Positions 1 through 7,635 of a stretch of 21,034 nucleotides of DNA are shown piece after piece (position 1 is the stretch's first letter; each line of letters begins with the position of its first letter). Made by a program: the position numbers and the translations under genes. The stretch is from Candidatus Cloacimonadota bacterium (lineage in GTDB: Bacteria; Cloacimonadota; Cloacimonadia; Cloacimonadales; TCS61): positions 1 to 21,034 of the forward strand of contig DAOUUD010000008.1 in assembly GCA_030668345.1 (NCBI GenBank), in the 5' to 3' direction. The notes below the pieces were generated by a model. The model worked only from the letters and a program-made list of their open reading frames with translations, had not been told where the DNA came from and ran no database searches.

Positions 1-1888
1 CAACCAATTTATCTTCCAGTTCTTTTATCTGCTGGATTAACTTAGCAATACGTTCATCCTTTTCCTGAAGTGTTTCATTGAATTTATTTTTCACGATATT
101 ATCATAAGCAAGGATGAATTTAAGAGAGAGCTTGATCTTATTTGCCAGTTTTGTAAGTGCTTCTTCATCTTTTTTACTATAGGTTGTTCCGTCGTTCTTT
201 TTACCAAAAGCCAGGAACCATTTATGTTCCAAATCATGAATTATCGGGATTATTAGTGCAAAGCTGGCGATCTCCTGCTGATCTTCGTTCAAGGGTCCGT
301 AGTTGCGGATCATCCTGTTTTCAAGCAAATAAAGATGAATATCTTCTACTTTCGAGTTTTCTTCAATATCGCTTCCTCTGATTTCGTTGTATTTATAACT
401 TTTCATTTCCTTATCGTAGGAAATCAGAGCAACTTTTGTAATAGGAAGTCTCTGAATTAAATTCTCACATATATATTCTTCAAATCCCTCGATAACACTT
501 TCTCCAGTCAAAGCATCTGTAAAGGTTTCTGTTTTCTCCAGGAAATCCAGATCAGATGTGTTTAGTTTATTATCTACAAATTTCTCCACACGATTTCTTA
601 CCGGATTAAAAAAGGCAAGAAGTCCGATCGTAGCTGGGATCCCCGCAATAAATTCCGATCCAACAAATCTTCCAAAAAGCGACTGTAAAAGCTCTCCCAA
701 TGAATAATCGATCAAACCAAAAAAAGATATGAAGAAAACACCGATGATCGAATATATCATAGTACTTCTTATTTTTATATCGAGTGTAGTACCGGTGAGC
801 AAGCCCCAGGTAAAGGAACCAAAAAACCATAGAATACCTATAAAAAAACCTAAAAGTGAAATTAAAAGTAAAACAACTATTACGCCTGTTTGAATATTAT
901 GAATTCCAAACTGCACCGAACCGCTTACACCAAAATAAAGTTTCAATATGGCTGCCAACAGGGTTATAGCGATAATAGATACAAGAGAAATGAAAATACC
1001 TCTGAATGCATTGAGCAATCTTTTCATAGTTATCGAGCCGGTCTTCTTATATGCTTTCCATAAAATTATGAATCCGATGAATATCCAAACAACCGACCAA
1101 ACATATAGAAAAATTTCTAAATTAGTTTTAATTATTAAACCTAAAAAGTAGGTAATCAAAATTAGTAAAACTGTCAGCAGATAGATTTTTATTACTTTTT
1201 TTTCCGGGTTCACTTTCTGCACCATAAAGTGATAGAATAATATACCCAGAAATCCTGAAGAAATATTCGAGAAAAATGGGGATATATCAAAACCCGGCAG
1301 GTTATCAGGACTGGACAGAAGCAACAGAAATAAAACGATTAGAATGTTCTCTTTTGACTGGCTGTATTTTAATAAAAGAAAGGAATTAAAAAAGATAAAT
1401 AACAGGAAAAGTGCATTGAATCCGATGTTGATCAATTCTGAATATCTTTTATCAGGAATAGTTTGAATCGTTATTGTTTGTGTGGAAATGCTGTCTGCAT
1501 AGGTTATTTCAACCTCTTTTTTATTTCCTATTACTTCGTGAATTTCCTCATTAATATCATTGATTTCGAGAATTGCAGGTGATTCATCCTGATCTGCAAA
1601 TATGAAATTTATATTTCTTCCCTGGTTAACGGTATCTTCAGAAGTTTGTTTTTCAAGTTCTTCCACTATTAACGTATCTATTGCTGTTATCATCTTATTA
1701 TGAAAAGTCTTTACCAAAGTGGAATCTTTAAAATTTACAGCTTTTCCATTCTCAATATCGAAAGGTAAGGTCCTTATAAAAACATCATTTTTAATAGTAA
1801 TTCCCAAATTGATAAGATTCAGAAATAGAAATGTAAAAAATAGTATCCAGCCTGTCTTCACCAGAATTTTATGTAAATTGTCCGTCAT
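1..1888 (-). CDS. Membrane sensor protein with PDZ-like segment, multiple TM helices, GAF-like domain and coiled coil (partial, C-terminus off window)
   Basis: I translated the minus strand from 1888 to the left edge by hand: 629 codons with no stop, so the gene is real and only its C-terminal part is missing. A first membrane segment lies at about residues 12-32. Residues about 35-145 form an extracytoplasmic stretch whose end (ILEINDINEEIHEVIGNKKE) resembles the second half of a PDZ domain. About eight to ten hydrophobic segments follow to about residue 425. A linker FNPVRNRVEKFVDNKLN then leads to a GAF-like domain (about 455-590) and a charged helix (LQEKDERIAKLIQQIKELED) typical of a signalling coiled coil. 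The architecture recalls ComP-like and PDZ-7TM-GAF sensors that end in a histidine kinase, PP2C phosphatase or sigma-54 activator domain. Which output domain follows cannot be seen. The start is ATG at 1888, just behind GGGGGCGAGG. An in-frame ATG at 1900 is possible but sits almost on the predicted transcription start. Confidence 0.8.
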   Translation of the reverse strand, partial: MTDNLHKILVKTGWILFFTFLFLNLINLGITIKNDVFIRTLPFDIENGKAVNFKDSTLVKTFHNKMITAIDTLIVEELEKQTSEDTVNQGRNINFIFADQDESPAILEINDINEEIHEVIGNKKEVEITYADSISTQTITIQTIPDKRYSELINIGFNALFLLFIFFNSFLLLKYSQSKENILIVLFLLLLSSPDNLPGFDISPFFSNISSGFLGILFYHFMVQKVNPEKKVIKIYLLTVLLILITYFLGLIIKTNLEIFLYVWSVVWIFIGFIILWKAYKKTGSITMKRLLNAFRGIFISLVSIIAITLLAAILKLYFGVSGSVQFGIHNIQTGVIVVLLLISLLGFFIGILWFFGSFTWGLLTGTTLDIKIRSTMIYSIIGVFFISFFGLIDYSLGELLQSLFGRFVGSEFIAGIPATIGLLAFFNPVRNRVEKFVDNKLNTSDLDFLEKTETFTDALTGESVIEGFEEYICENLIQRLPITKVALISYDKEMKSYKYNEIRGSDIEENSKVEDIHLYLLENRMIRNYGPLNEDQQEIASFALIIPIIHDLEHKWFLAFGKKNDGTTYSKKDEEALTKLANKIKLSLKFILAYDNIVKNKFNETLQEKDERIAKLIQQIKELEDKLV

Positions 1889-1904
1889 CCTCGCCCCCAT
1901 TGGC

Positions 1905-1943
1905 AAAATAGTTCTTGACCAAATAAATGTCAAACCATTAAGA
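1905..1943. promoter_or_regulatory. Overlapping divergent promoters between the membrane sensor gene and ispG
   Basis: On the minus strand TTGACA (1933-1928), a 17-base spacer and TATTTT (1910-1905) form a strong sigma70-type promoter for the membrane sensor gene. On the plus strand TTGACC (1915-1920), 17 bases and TTAAGA (1938-1943) form a weaker candidate for ispG. The two share the same DNA face to face, so polymerase bound to one would block the other. The minus call is good; the plus call is tentative. Confidence 0.55.
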
Positions 1944-1959
1944 AAAAATCGAGGTTAAT

Positions 1960-3018
1960 ATGATCGATAGAAAAAATACAAAGATTATAAAAGTTGGAAA
2001 GATATTTATCGGTGGAGACTACCCTGTTTCAATCCAATCCATGACAAATACAAAAACAGCTGATACAAAAAACACTATCGAACAGATAAAAGAACTTACA
2101 ATGGCTGGATGTCAGATTATCCGTGTGGCTGTTCCCGATATGGAATCAGCACGAGCGATAAAACAGATTAAAGATGCTATTTCAATTCCCCTTATTGCAG
2201 ATATTCATTTCGATTATAAATTAGCTCTTGAATCGCTGAAAGCGGGAGTGGACGGACTTCGTTTGAATCCTGGAAATATCGGCAGTGAGCAGAAAGTATT
2301 AAAGGTTGTGGATGCAGCGCGTGTAAGAAAAATTCCCATCAGAATCGGTGTGAATAGCGGTTCGCTTTCCAAAGAAAAACTGAAAAAATATGGTGTTACA
2401 GCAGAAGGAATTGTAGAAAGCGCCTTAGAACATGTAGCGATTTTCGAAAAAGCGAATTACCATGAGATGAAGATTTCGGTAAAAGCTTCTTCCGTACCTT
2501 TAACATTGGAATCTTACAGGTTATTAAGCAAGAAAGTGGATTACCCGCTTCATCTTGGCATCACCGAAGCAGGAACGGAATTTACCGGTACAATCAAATC
2601 TTCCATAGGTATAGGCATTTTGCTGGCAGAAGGTATTGGCGATACAATTCGCGTTTCACTTACAGCCGATCCGGTAAAAGAAGTGTTAGTTGCAAAAGAG
2701 ATCCTCAAATCTCTGCATTTGCGAAAAGGACTGGAAATAATCTCCTGCCCAACCTGCGGCAGAACAGAAATCGATATCATTTCACTTACCAAAGAAGTAG
2801 AAAAACAACTGGAACCATTTTCTGAACTGGATCTAACAGTTGCTGTGATGGGTTGCATTGTAAATGGTCCCGGTGAAGCACGTGAAGCAGATTATGGTAT
2901 TGCCGGTGGAGAACACGAAGGATTACTTTTCAAAAAAGGAAAGATCATCAAGAAAATACCAGAAAAAAACCTTTTAAATGAACTCATAGCAATTATCAAA
3001 GCTGATGTTCAAAAATAA
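1960..3018 (+). CDS. ispG: 4-hydroxy-3-methylbut-2-enyl diphosphate synthase (IspG/GcpE)
   Basis: IspG is the penultimate enzyme of the MEP isoprenoid pathway. It is a cytoplasmic [4Fe-4S] enzyme that reductively opens ME-cPP to HMBPP. The 352-residue protein is the short two-domain bacterial form: a TIM barrel first (GDYPVSIQSMTNTKTADT near residue 18, then GLRLNPGNIG), then the cluster domain. The cluster ligands are visible: Cys263 and Cys266 in ISCPTCGRTE, Cys299 in MGCIVNGPGE and Glu306. GAGG at 1951-1954 precedes the ATG. The last 14 bases overlap the next gene, so the two are probably co-transcribed and translationally coupled. No insertion domain or unusual residue was seen. Confidence 0.97.
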   Translation: MIDRKNTKIIKVGKIFIGGDYPVSIQSMTNTKTADTKNTIEQIKELTMAGCQIIRVAVPDMESARAIKQIKDAISIPLIADIHFDYKLALESLKAGVDGLRLNPGNIGSEQKVLKVVDAARVRKIPIRIGVNSGSLSKEKLKKYGVTAEGIVESALEHVAIFEKANYHEMKISVKASSVPLTLESYRLLSKKVDYPLHLGITEAGTEFTGTIKSSIGIGILLAEGIGDTIRVSLTADPVKEVLVAKEILKSLHLRKGLEIISCPTCGRTEIDIISLTKEVEKQLEPFSELDLTVAVMGCIVNGPGEAREADYGIAGGEHEGLLFKKGKIIKKIPEKNLLNELIAIIKADVQK

Positions 3019-4675
3019 ATTTATCATACTTTTTTTTCTGCTGTTTATTCACAATATCTATTCTGCAGAACTAACTGTAGGAGAGATTTTATTTGAGGGA
3101 AACAACTTCTTTTCCGACAAAGAATTACAAAGCATTATCCAGTCCGGTATCGGTGCCATCTTCGATCAGAAACTGCTGAATGAAGATGCAAAATCTATCG
3201 CAAATATGTATCATATAAGAGGGTACCAGAACGTAAAAGTTCATAATCCTCAGATAATTACCAAAGGCACCGAGGAGATCGATATTGTTTTCAGGATAGA
3301 GGAAATGGAGAAACTTAAGATCAATAATCTCATCCTGCACGGAAACCGATATATCTCTGAAAAAAAAATACTTGATACGATCGATCTTAAAAACCTCTAT
3401 CTTTCCGAGCTGGATACTGTTCTCAAAGACATCGTTGAAATGTACACCCTAAGCAGCTTTCTCTTTGCTAGTGCAGAAGTTGACAGCCTGCTGAAAACAG
3501 ATTCCTCGATAGACGCATTCCTGAAGATACACGAAGGCAACTTTTGTGAATTCCATGATTTCAAGTTCAGGGGGAACAAAATTACTACAAATAAAACTCT
3601 TTTGAAAATTTCTCAATTGGAGGACATTGAAAAGATCACTCCACTTATTCTGGATCAATCATCAGAACTCATTCAAAAGAAAAAATTTATTAAAAGCTGT
3701 AAGATCATTCCACTGAATCATCGGCAATTACTCATCGAGGTGGAAGAAGACAGGATGAGCCTGATATCGGGCATTGCAGGGTACGACAATTCTAAGACCA
3801 GCAGCAACAAACTATCCGGCTATCTTAACCTGGAATTTTTAAACCTATACGGTACAGATCGTTCACTTTCGCTGTTCTGGCAGAGAATTTCCGCAGACAG
3901 GAATTCTATCGAACTCAATTATCACGAATCCGGACTTCAGCGATTTCCTGTCAGTGGTGATTTTCTTGTTTTCCGCGAAGAAGTTGATTCCACATTTATA
4001 AGAACTAAATTCGATGCTGAAATCTATTATTATGATCTATTTAATAAATATGGTGTTTACATGGGAATGGAAGACATCTATCCCGGCAGCAGACGACCCA
4101 AGATAGTAGAAAAAACCTCATTTAAAAAAGCAGGAATATTCTGGGAAAAAAATGTTACCGATTACTACCTGAATCCATCTTCCGGTTCGATATTCTTCCT
4201 GAAATATTATTATATTTTCAATCGCATAGAAAATAAAAACATTTCTAAACAGGCAGTGGAATTGAGTTTTAACCATTACTTTGGAATTTCCAATAACCTG
4301 GTGGTGGCTACGGGTGCAAATGCAAATGTACTAGAAAATAAAGCTCTTACCGCTTATGAAGTATTCGAACTGGGAGGTAGCCAAAACCTGCGTGGGTTTA
4401 ACGAAAATCAGTTCTCCGGATACAGAATTCTCTGGTCGAACCTGGAAATACGTTATCTGTTATCAAGAAATTCAAGAGCTTTTTTATTCTCAGACTACGG
4501 TTACGTTCACAACGATGAATACACTTTTGATAAACTGTTTGGTTTTGGTTTTGGCTTGAGAGTGGAAACCCGTTTGGGTATTCTGAGACTCGATTACGGT
4601 TTCAGTTATTTTGAGGATGAACTCAGAAATCCACTTGACGGAATTATTCACTTTGGATTAGAAACAAAGTTGTAA
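3005..4675 (+). CDS. Omp85-family outer-membrane protein (POTRA domains plus surface-antigen beta-barrel)
   Basis: This 556-residue protein starts with a Sec signal peptide (MFKNKFIILFFLLFIHNIYS). About three POTRA-like repeats follow (roughly residues 22-95, 98-175 and 178-250), and then a C-terminal 16-strand-type barrel. The Omp85 signature loop is present as GGSQNLRGF with Arg463, the residue that sits inside the barrel in BamA, TamA and FhaC. The chain ends in an aromatic-rich strand (IIHFGLETKL). The family inserts or translocates proteins at the outer membrane. The count of about three POTRAs and the length fit TamA-like members better than BamA (five POTRAs, about 800 residues), but the exact role is open. 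The start overlaps ispG by 14 bases. IspG and Omp85 have no direct functional link that I know of. Confidence 0.9.
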   Translation: MFKNKFIILFFLLFIHNIYSAELTVGEILFEGNNFFSDKELQSIIQSGIGAIFDQKLLNEDAKSIANMYHIRGYQNVKVHNPQIITKGTEEIDIVFRIEEMEKLKINNLILHGNRYISEKKILDTIDLKNLYLSELDTVLKDIVEMYTLSSFLFASAEVDSLLKTDSSIDAFLKIHEGNFCEFHDFKFRGNKITTNKTLLKISQLEDIEKITPLILDQSSELIQKKKFIKSCKIIPLNHRQLLIEVEEDRMSLISGIAGYDNSKTSSNKLSGYLNLEFLNLYGTDRSLSLFWQRISADRNSIELNYHESGLQRFPVSGDFLVFREEVDSTFIRTKFDAEIYYYDLFNKYGVYMGMEDIYPGSRRPKIVEKTSFKKAGIFWEKNVTDYYLNPSSGSIFFLKYYYIFNRIENKNISKQAVELSFNHYFGISNNLVVATGANANVLENKALTAYEVFELGGSQNLRGFNENQFSGYRILWSNLEIRYLLSRNSRAFLFSDYGYVHNDEYTFDKLFGFGFGLRVETRLGILRLDYGFSYFEDELRNPLDGIIHFGLETKL

Positions 4676-4681
4676 GAAAAG

Positions 4682-4708
4682 GGGTTCTGGGTTCTGGGTT
4701 CTGGGTTC
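4682..4708. repeat. Short tandem repeat, 7-base unit GGGTTCT, 3.9 copies
   Basis: Three perfect copies (4682-4688, 4689-4695, 4696-4702) and a truncated fourth (4703-4708) follow the stop codon of the Omp85 gene by six bases. The tract is non-coding and G-rich in an AT-rich setting. Such a tract is prone to slippage, so copy number may vary between strains. It has no T-run and is not a terminator. Confidence 0.9.
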
Positions 4709-4726
4709 ACTTGGAAAAAGTTTTGA

Positions 4727-4875
4727 AACTTGACACAAGTCGAATGATCTTGTGTTAAGTTGAACTGGAATATAGTTATGGTCGGGAAACTTAAGTCAAG
4801 ATTGCTGATACCGTTAAATATTCTATGAATTGAATTTAACGGGTTATAAAGCCAACTTAACTCAAGTTAAGCTGG
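4727..4875. repeat. Cluster of three hairpins carrying four copies of a 13-base motif
   Basis: This non-coding stretch lies in the gap 4676-4953. Hairpin 1 has arms 4728-4739 and 4749-4760 (12 bp, one mismatch). Hairpin 2 has arms 4811-4819 and 4834-4842 (9 bp perfect) with a nested ATTC/GAAT stem. Hairpin 3 has arms 4852-4861 and 4866-4875 (one mismatch) with a TCAA loop. A 13-mer close to AACTTAACNCAAG recurs at 4727-4739, 4749-4761 (inverted), 4788-4800 and 4854-4866. None of the stems is followed by a T-run, so they are not classical terminators. They may be a repeated regulatory site for the downstream gene or an intergenic repeat element. The function is unknown. Confidence 0.7.
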
Positions 4876-4953
4876 TAAATTTACAGTTTTAGGATTTGTA
4901 ATTTATTTGTTATTTGTTTTTTGAGATTTGGAATTTTTGAATAAGGAGGTTCA

Positions 4954-5769
4954 ATGGACAAAAATGGAGAATTAAAAGTTGGAGTTTACGTTGATGTATC
5001 CAACATTGCTCAGAACGGTGGATTTGGCATGCAATATGATGTTTTGCGCGAATTTGCCTGCTGCAATAATGGTGTTGCTATCCGCTTAAATGCGTATGTG
5101 GCTTTTGATGAGGAACGTTCAAAAACAAACCCTGAGTACAAGATCAAATCAGAGAATTTTCATTCTATGTTACGGGATTTCGGTTATAAGGTGATAGTAA
5201 AAACAGTCCGCTGGTTCGTGGATGAGCATGGTGTTCGTTATGGAAAATCAAACGCCGATCTGGATATGGCTGTCGATACTTTGATGCAATCCGAGAGACT
5301 GGATTATGTTCTGCTGGTAAGTGGTGATGGTGATTTTGTACAGGTGGTACGCGCACTGCAGAACAAAGGCTGCCGGGTGGAAGTATTGGCTTTTAAAAAT
5401 GTGGCTCACAATTTAAAGACCGAAGCAGATGTTTTTACTTCCGGTTATCTCGTTCCAGACCTTCTCCCCATAGAAGTGTATGATACCAATAATGGAAAAC
5501 GAATAGTAAGAGGTATCTGCTATTCCTTTTTCCCGGATAAAGGCTTTGGTTTTATGCGTTTTATGAAAAAGCTGAGCGGTGGTTTGTGGATCACCGATTC
5601 CCGTAAAAGCGAATCGCCTTACGAAACTGCTTTTGTGCACAATACACAATTTCCTGATAAAGTAGACCAATCTAAGCTTCCAAACCGTGAGATGATATTT
5701 GAATTTGAATTGAAGGAAGTGGAAGGAAAAGGCCTGCAGGCAGAAAATGTAAAACTTCTGGAATCCTGA
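4954..5769 (+). CDS. NYN-domain (LabA/DUF88-like) protein fused to a C-terminal cold-shock-like domain
   Basis: Residues 1 to about 165 form a NYN/PIN-like fold. VYVDVSNI carries Asp14 and Asn17, KSNADLDMAVDTL carries Asp102 and Asp104, and LVSGDGDF carries Asp125 and Asp127. These are the acidic residues that bind metal in the family, whose characterised members cut or bind RNA. From about residue 184 the chain resembles a cold-shock OB fold: RGICYSFFPDKGFGFM has the RNP1-like KGFGF (196-200), and ETAFVHNTQF has the RNP2-like FVH (227-229). An insertion of about 20 residues separates the two. The protein is therefore probably a cytoplasmic RNA-binding endonuclease; that is inference. The Shine-Dalgarno is strong (AAGGAGG). 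It heads a run with the phosphatase gene (13 bases downstream) and aroF. Confidence 0.85.
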   Translation: MDKNGELKVGVYVDVSNIAQNGGFGMQYDVLREFACCNNGVAIRLNAYVAFDEERSKTNPEYKIKSENFHSMLRDFGYKVIVKTVRWFVDEHGVRYGKSNADLDMAVDTLMQSERLDYVLLVSGDGDFVQVVRALQNKGCRVEVLAFKNVAHNLKTEADVFTSGYLVPDLLPIEVYDTNNGKRIVRGICYSFFPDKGFGFMRFMKKLSGGLWITDSRKSESPYETAFVHNTQFPDKVDQSKLPNREMIFEFELKEVEGKGLQAENVKLLES

Positions 5770-5782
5770 TGAGGATTTATTT

Positions 5783-6688
5783 GTGAATAATAAATTTGCT
5801 GTTATAGATGTAGGAACGAACAACGTTCTGTTTCTTATTGCCAGGAAAAATAACAACAAGTTGGACATCCTGCATCGTGATACTAATATCTCAGCTTTCG
5901 GTAAGAAAATGCAAGAAGGGTATCTTAATAAAACAGCAATAAACAAAACAAAAAGAATACTATTTGATAATATTAATTTTGCCAGATTATTTACAGAAAA
6001 AATAATAGTGGTGGGAACCAGTTGCTCACGGGATGCTAAGAATATTGATATTTTAGAGCAATGGCTGAAAAAAAAATTCGGTTTGAAATACAATATTATA
6101 AGTGGGGAAAAAGAAGCTCAACTGAACGGTCTGGCCAATATTACTGAATTCATGGAATTTAAAAATATCGTTATGTTCGATGTGGGTGGCGGCAGTACGG
6201 AATTTACCTATTTTTATAACGGAAAGATGATTTATAATCAGAGCTTGAAGCTGGGCATTAGAAGACTGCATAATTCCCAAGATACAGATTATTCAGAAAG
6301 AGTGAGAATCACACAAAAGGCATTAAATAATCTTGTTTTACCCGATTTCAAAGAATTCAAGATGATCGGGATCGGGGGAACAGTTACCAGTTTGAGTGCA
6401 GTTAAACATGGCTTGCAGAAATACGATGCGGATATTGTTCATAAAAGCTCTCTCAGAAATTCTGAGGTCAAAGAAATGTTAGACCGCTTCCGGCGTATGA
6501 GCAATAATCAGATCGTTCGATTAATGCCTTTCGACCGCTACCGGGCAGATATCATTACTACCGGAACAATGATCGTTACGGAGATCATGGATCTCTACGG
6601 AAAAGATGAAATTATCGTGAGCGACAGAGGACTGCAATTCGGTATTCTGTACCAGGAAGAAAAAGATTTGAGGGAAATGCTTTCCTGA
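5783..6688 (+). CDS. Ppx/GppA family phosphatase (short form)
   Basis: A member of the ASKHA superfamily that hydrolyses inorganic polyphosphate and/or pppGpp. The 301 residues cover only the two actin-like domains; the C-terminal HD-like part of E. coli Ppx is absent. Visible motifs are phosphate loop 1 (IDVGTNN, residues 8-14), GTSCSRDAKN, the catalytic Glu111 in ISGEKEAQLNG, phosphate loop 2 DVGGGSTEF (133-141) and GIGGT. Loop 1 differs slightly from the usual DIGSNS. The start codon is GTG at 5783, with GAGGA at 5771-5775; no in-frame ATG is better placed. It lies 13 bases after the NYN gene and 13 before aroF, so all three probably share one transcript. Substrate choice between polyphosphate and pppGpp cannot be read from sequence. 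Confidence 0.9.
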   Translation: MNNKFAVIDVGTNNVLFLIARKNNNKLDILHRDTNISAFGKKMQEGYLNKTAINKTKRILFDNINFARLFTEKIIVVGTSCSRDAKNIDILEQWLKKKFGLKYNIISGEKEAQLNGLANITEFMEFKNIVMFDVGGGSTEFTYFYNGKMIYNQSLKLGIRRLHNSQDTDYSERVRITQKALNNLVLPDFKEFKMIGIGGTVTSLSAVKHGLQKYDADIVHKSSLRNSEVKEMLDRFRRMSNNQIVRLMPFDRYRADIITTGTMIVTEIMDLYGKDEIIVSDRGLQFGILYQEEKDLREMLS

Positions 6689-6701
6689 TGGGATTATCAA
6701 A

Positions 6702-7517
6702 ATGGAAAATATATTAAATAAATTAAAACATCAAAAAGGCGAACCGGTTGAAATTAAAATAAAAGGAAAGATAATCAGCAGAGATCATTTCACCTTTATT
6801 GCCGGACCCTGCACCATAGAAAATTATGAAGACCTGCTGAAAATCGTGAAGCGTCTTCAGAAAATGGGAATTAACTTCTTTCGTGGCGGTGCTTACAAAA
6901 TGCGAACTTCCCCCTATAATTTTAAAGGGTTGGGAAAGACCGGTCTGGAATTTATCAAAAAAATTGCGGACGAAACCGGCATGATATCTGTCTCGGAAAT
7001 TGTTGCTGAGGAAGACGTTGATGAAATGAGTGAAAACGTTGACATTTTGCAGGTGGGAACGCGTAATATGCACAATTACCGGCTGCTCTGGAAATTAGGA
7101 AAAGTAAACAATCCTATAATTTTAAAACGTGGTATGAGCAGCACTATCGAAGAGTGGCTGCTGGCAGCAGAACATGTCATTGAAGCCGGCAATCCGAAAG
7201 TGATATTGTGTGAACGCGGTATTCGTACCTTTGAAAATTTTACCCGCCATACCCTGGATATTTCTGCTATTCCTGCCGTGAAAAGCCTGAGCAACCTGCC
7301 CATCATTGTCGATCCGTCCCACAGTTCGGGACGCAGGGAAATGATAAAATCACTCAGCTGGGCTGCTATGGCTGCCGGAGCAGATGGACTTCTCATCGAA
7401 ACGCATTTCTCGCCGGATAATACAATCTGTGACAGCGAACAAACTATAGATTTTGAGATCTTATCAGAAATCCTGGAGAAAAAAGAAGTACTATTAACTT
7501 TGTGGGGAAAAGAGTAG
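6702..7517 (+). CDS. aroF: 3-deoxy-7-phosphoheptulonate (DAHP) synthase, class I-beta
   Basis: It condenses phosphoenolpyruvate and erythrose 4-phosphate, the first step of the shikimate pathway. The 271-residue protein is almost all catalytic barrel. The usual markers are in order: FIAGPCTIE with metal ligand Cys37, FRGGAYKMRTSPYNFKGLG, GTRNMHNYRLL, ILKRGMSS, ILCERGIRTFE, DPSHSSGRR with His207, LLIETHFSP with Glu233 and CDSEQ with Asp244. The short N-terminus (about 25 residues before the barrel) lacks the ferredoxin-like ACT-type regulatory domain of Thermotoga DAHPS, and no chorismate mutase is fused. The enzyme may therefore be insensitive to feedback or regulated otherwise. The related KDO8P synthase is less likely given KPRT-like KMRTSPYNFKG and the TRH motif (FTRHTLD). 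It ends the run that starts at 4954. Confidence 0.95.
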   Translation: MENILNKLKHQKGEPVEIKIKGKIISRDHFTFIAGPCTIENYEDLLKIVKRLQKMGINFFRGGAYKMRTSPYNFKGLGKTGLEFIKKIADETGMISVSEIVAEEDVDEMSENVDILQVGTRNMHNYRLLWKLGKVNNPIILKRGMSSTIEEWLLAAEHVIEAGNPKVILCERGIRTFENFTRHTLDISAIPAVKSLSNLPIIVDPSHSSGRREMIKSLSWAAMAAGADGLLIETHFSPDNTICDSEQTIDFEILSEILEKKEVLLTLWGKE

Positions 7518-7524
7518 GTTTTTC

Positions 7525-7606
7525 ATTTCGACTCGAAAGTAAAGCGTCGAGTCGAGTAATGCTAACACAATTTCTTCTCGAGTCGTCGTGCCTTACGACT
7601 CGAAAG
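7525..7606. repeat. BIME-like pair of palindromic repeats (family 1, locus 1)
   Basis: This lies between the convergent ends of aroF (7517) and the secreted-protein gene (7636). Hairpin A has arms 7528-7535 and 7548-7555 (8 bp perfect, 12-base loop). Hairpin B has arms 7578-7586 and 7595-7603 (9 bp perfect, 8-base loop). The two units are in opposite orientation, as in REP pairs. Unit B (7571-7605) matches 10527-10561 at 33 of 35 bases. It may protect or end transcripts from both sides, but no U-tract follows either stem. Confidence 0.85.
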
Positions 7607-7635
7607 TCTGATACTAACTGTTCGAAAAGCAGTCC

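Noticed and set aside
606..1151. Short ORFs on both strands inside the left-edge region (606-830 minus, 948-1151 plus)
   Set aside because: They are out of frame with the continuous 629-codon minus-strand coding frame, which shows coherent membrane, GAF-like and coiled-coil segments.
4728..4760. Rho-independent terminator behind the Omp85 gene
   Set aside because: The stem is good but is followed by TGAACTGG and no T-run, so intrinsic termination is unlikely.
5413..6093. Minus-strand ORF of 226 residues across the NYN and Ppx genes
   Set aside because: It is an antisense shadow of two well-supported genes; its protein is Phe/Ser/Leu-rich with no recognisable motif.
7525..7606. Direct or inverted repeats as a CRISPR array or insertion-sequence ends
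   Set aside because: There is no regular spacer series, no transposase frame between the repeat loci and no clear target-site duplication. A REP/BIME-type element explains the pattern better.
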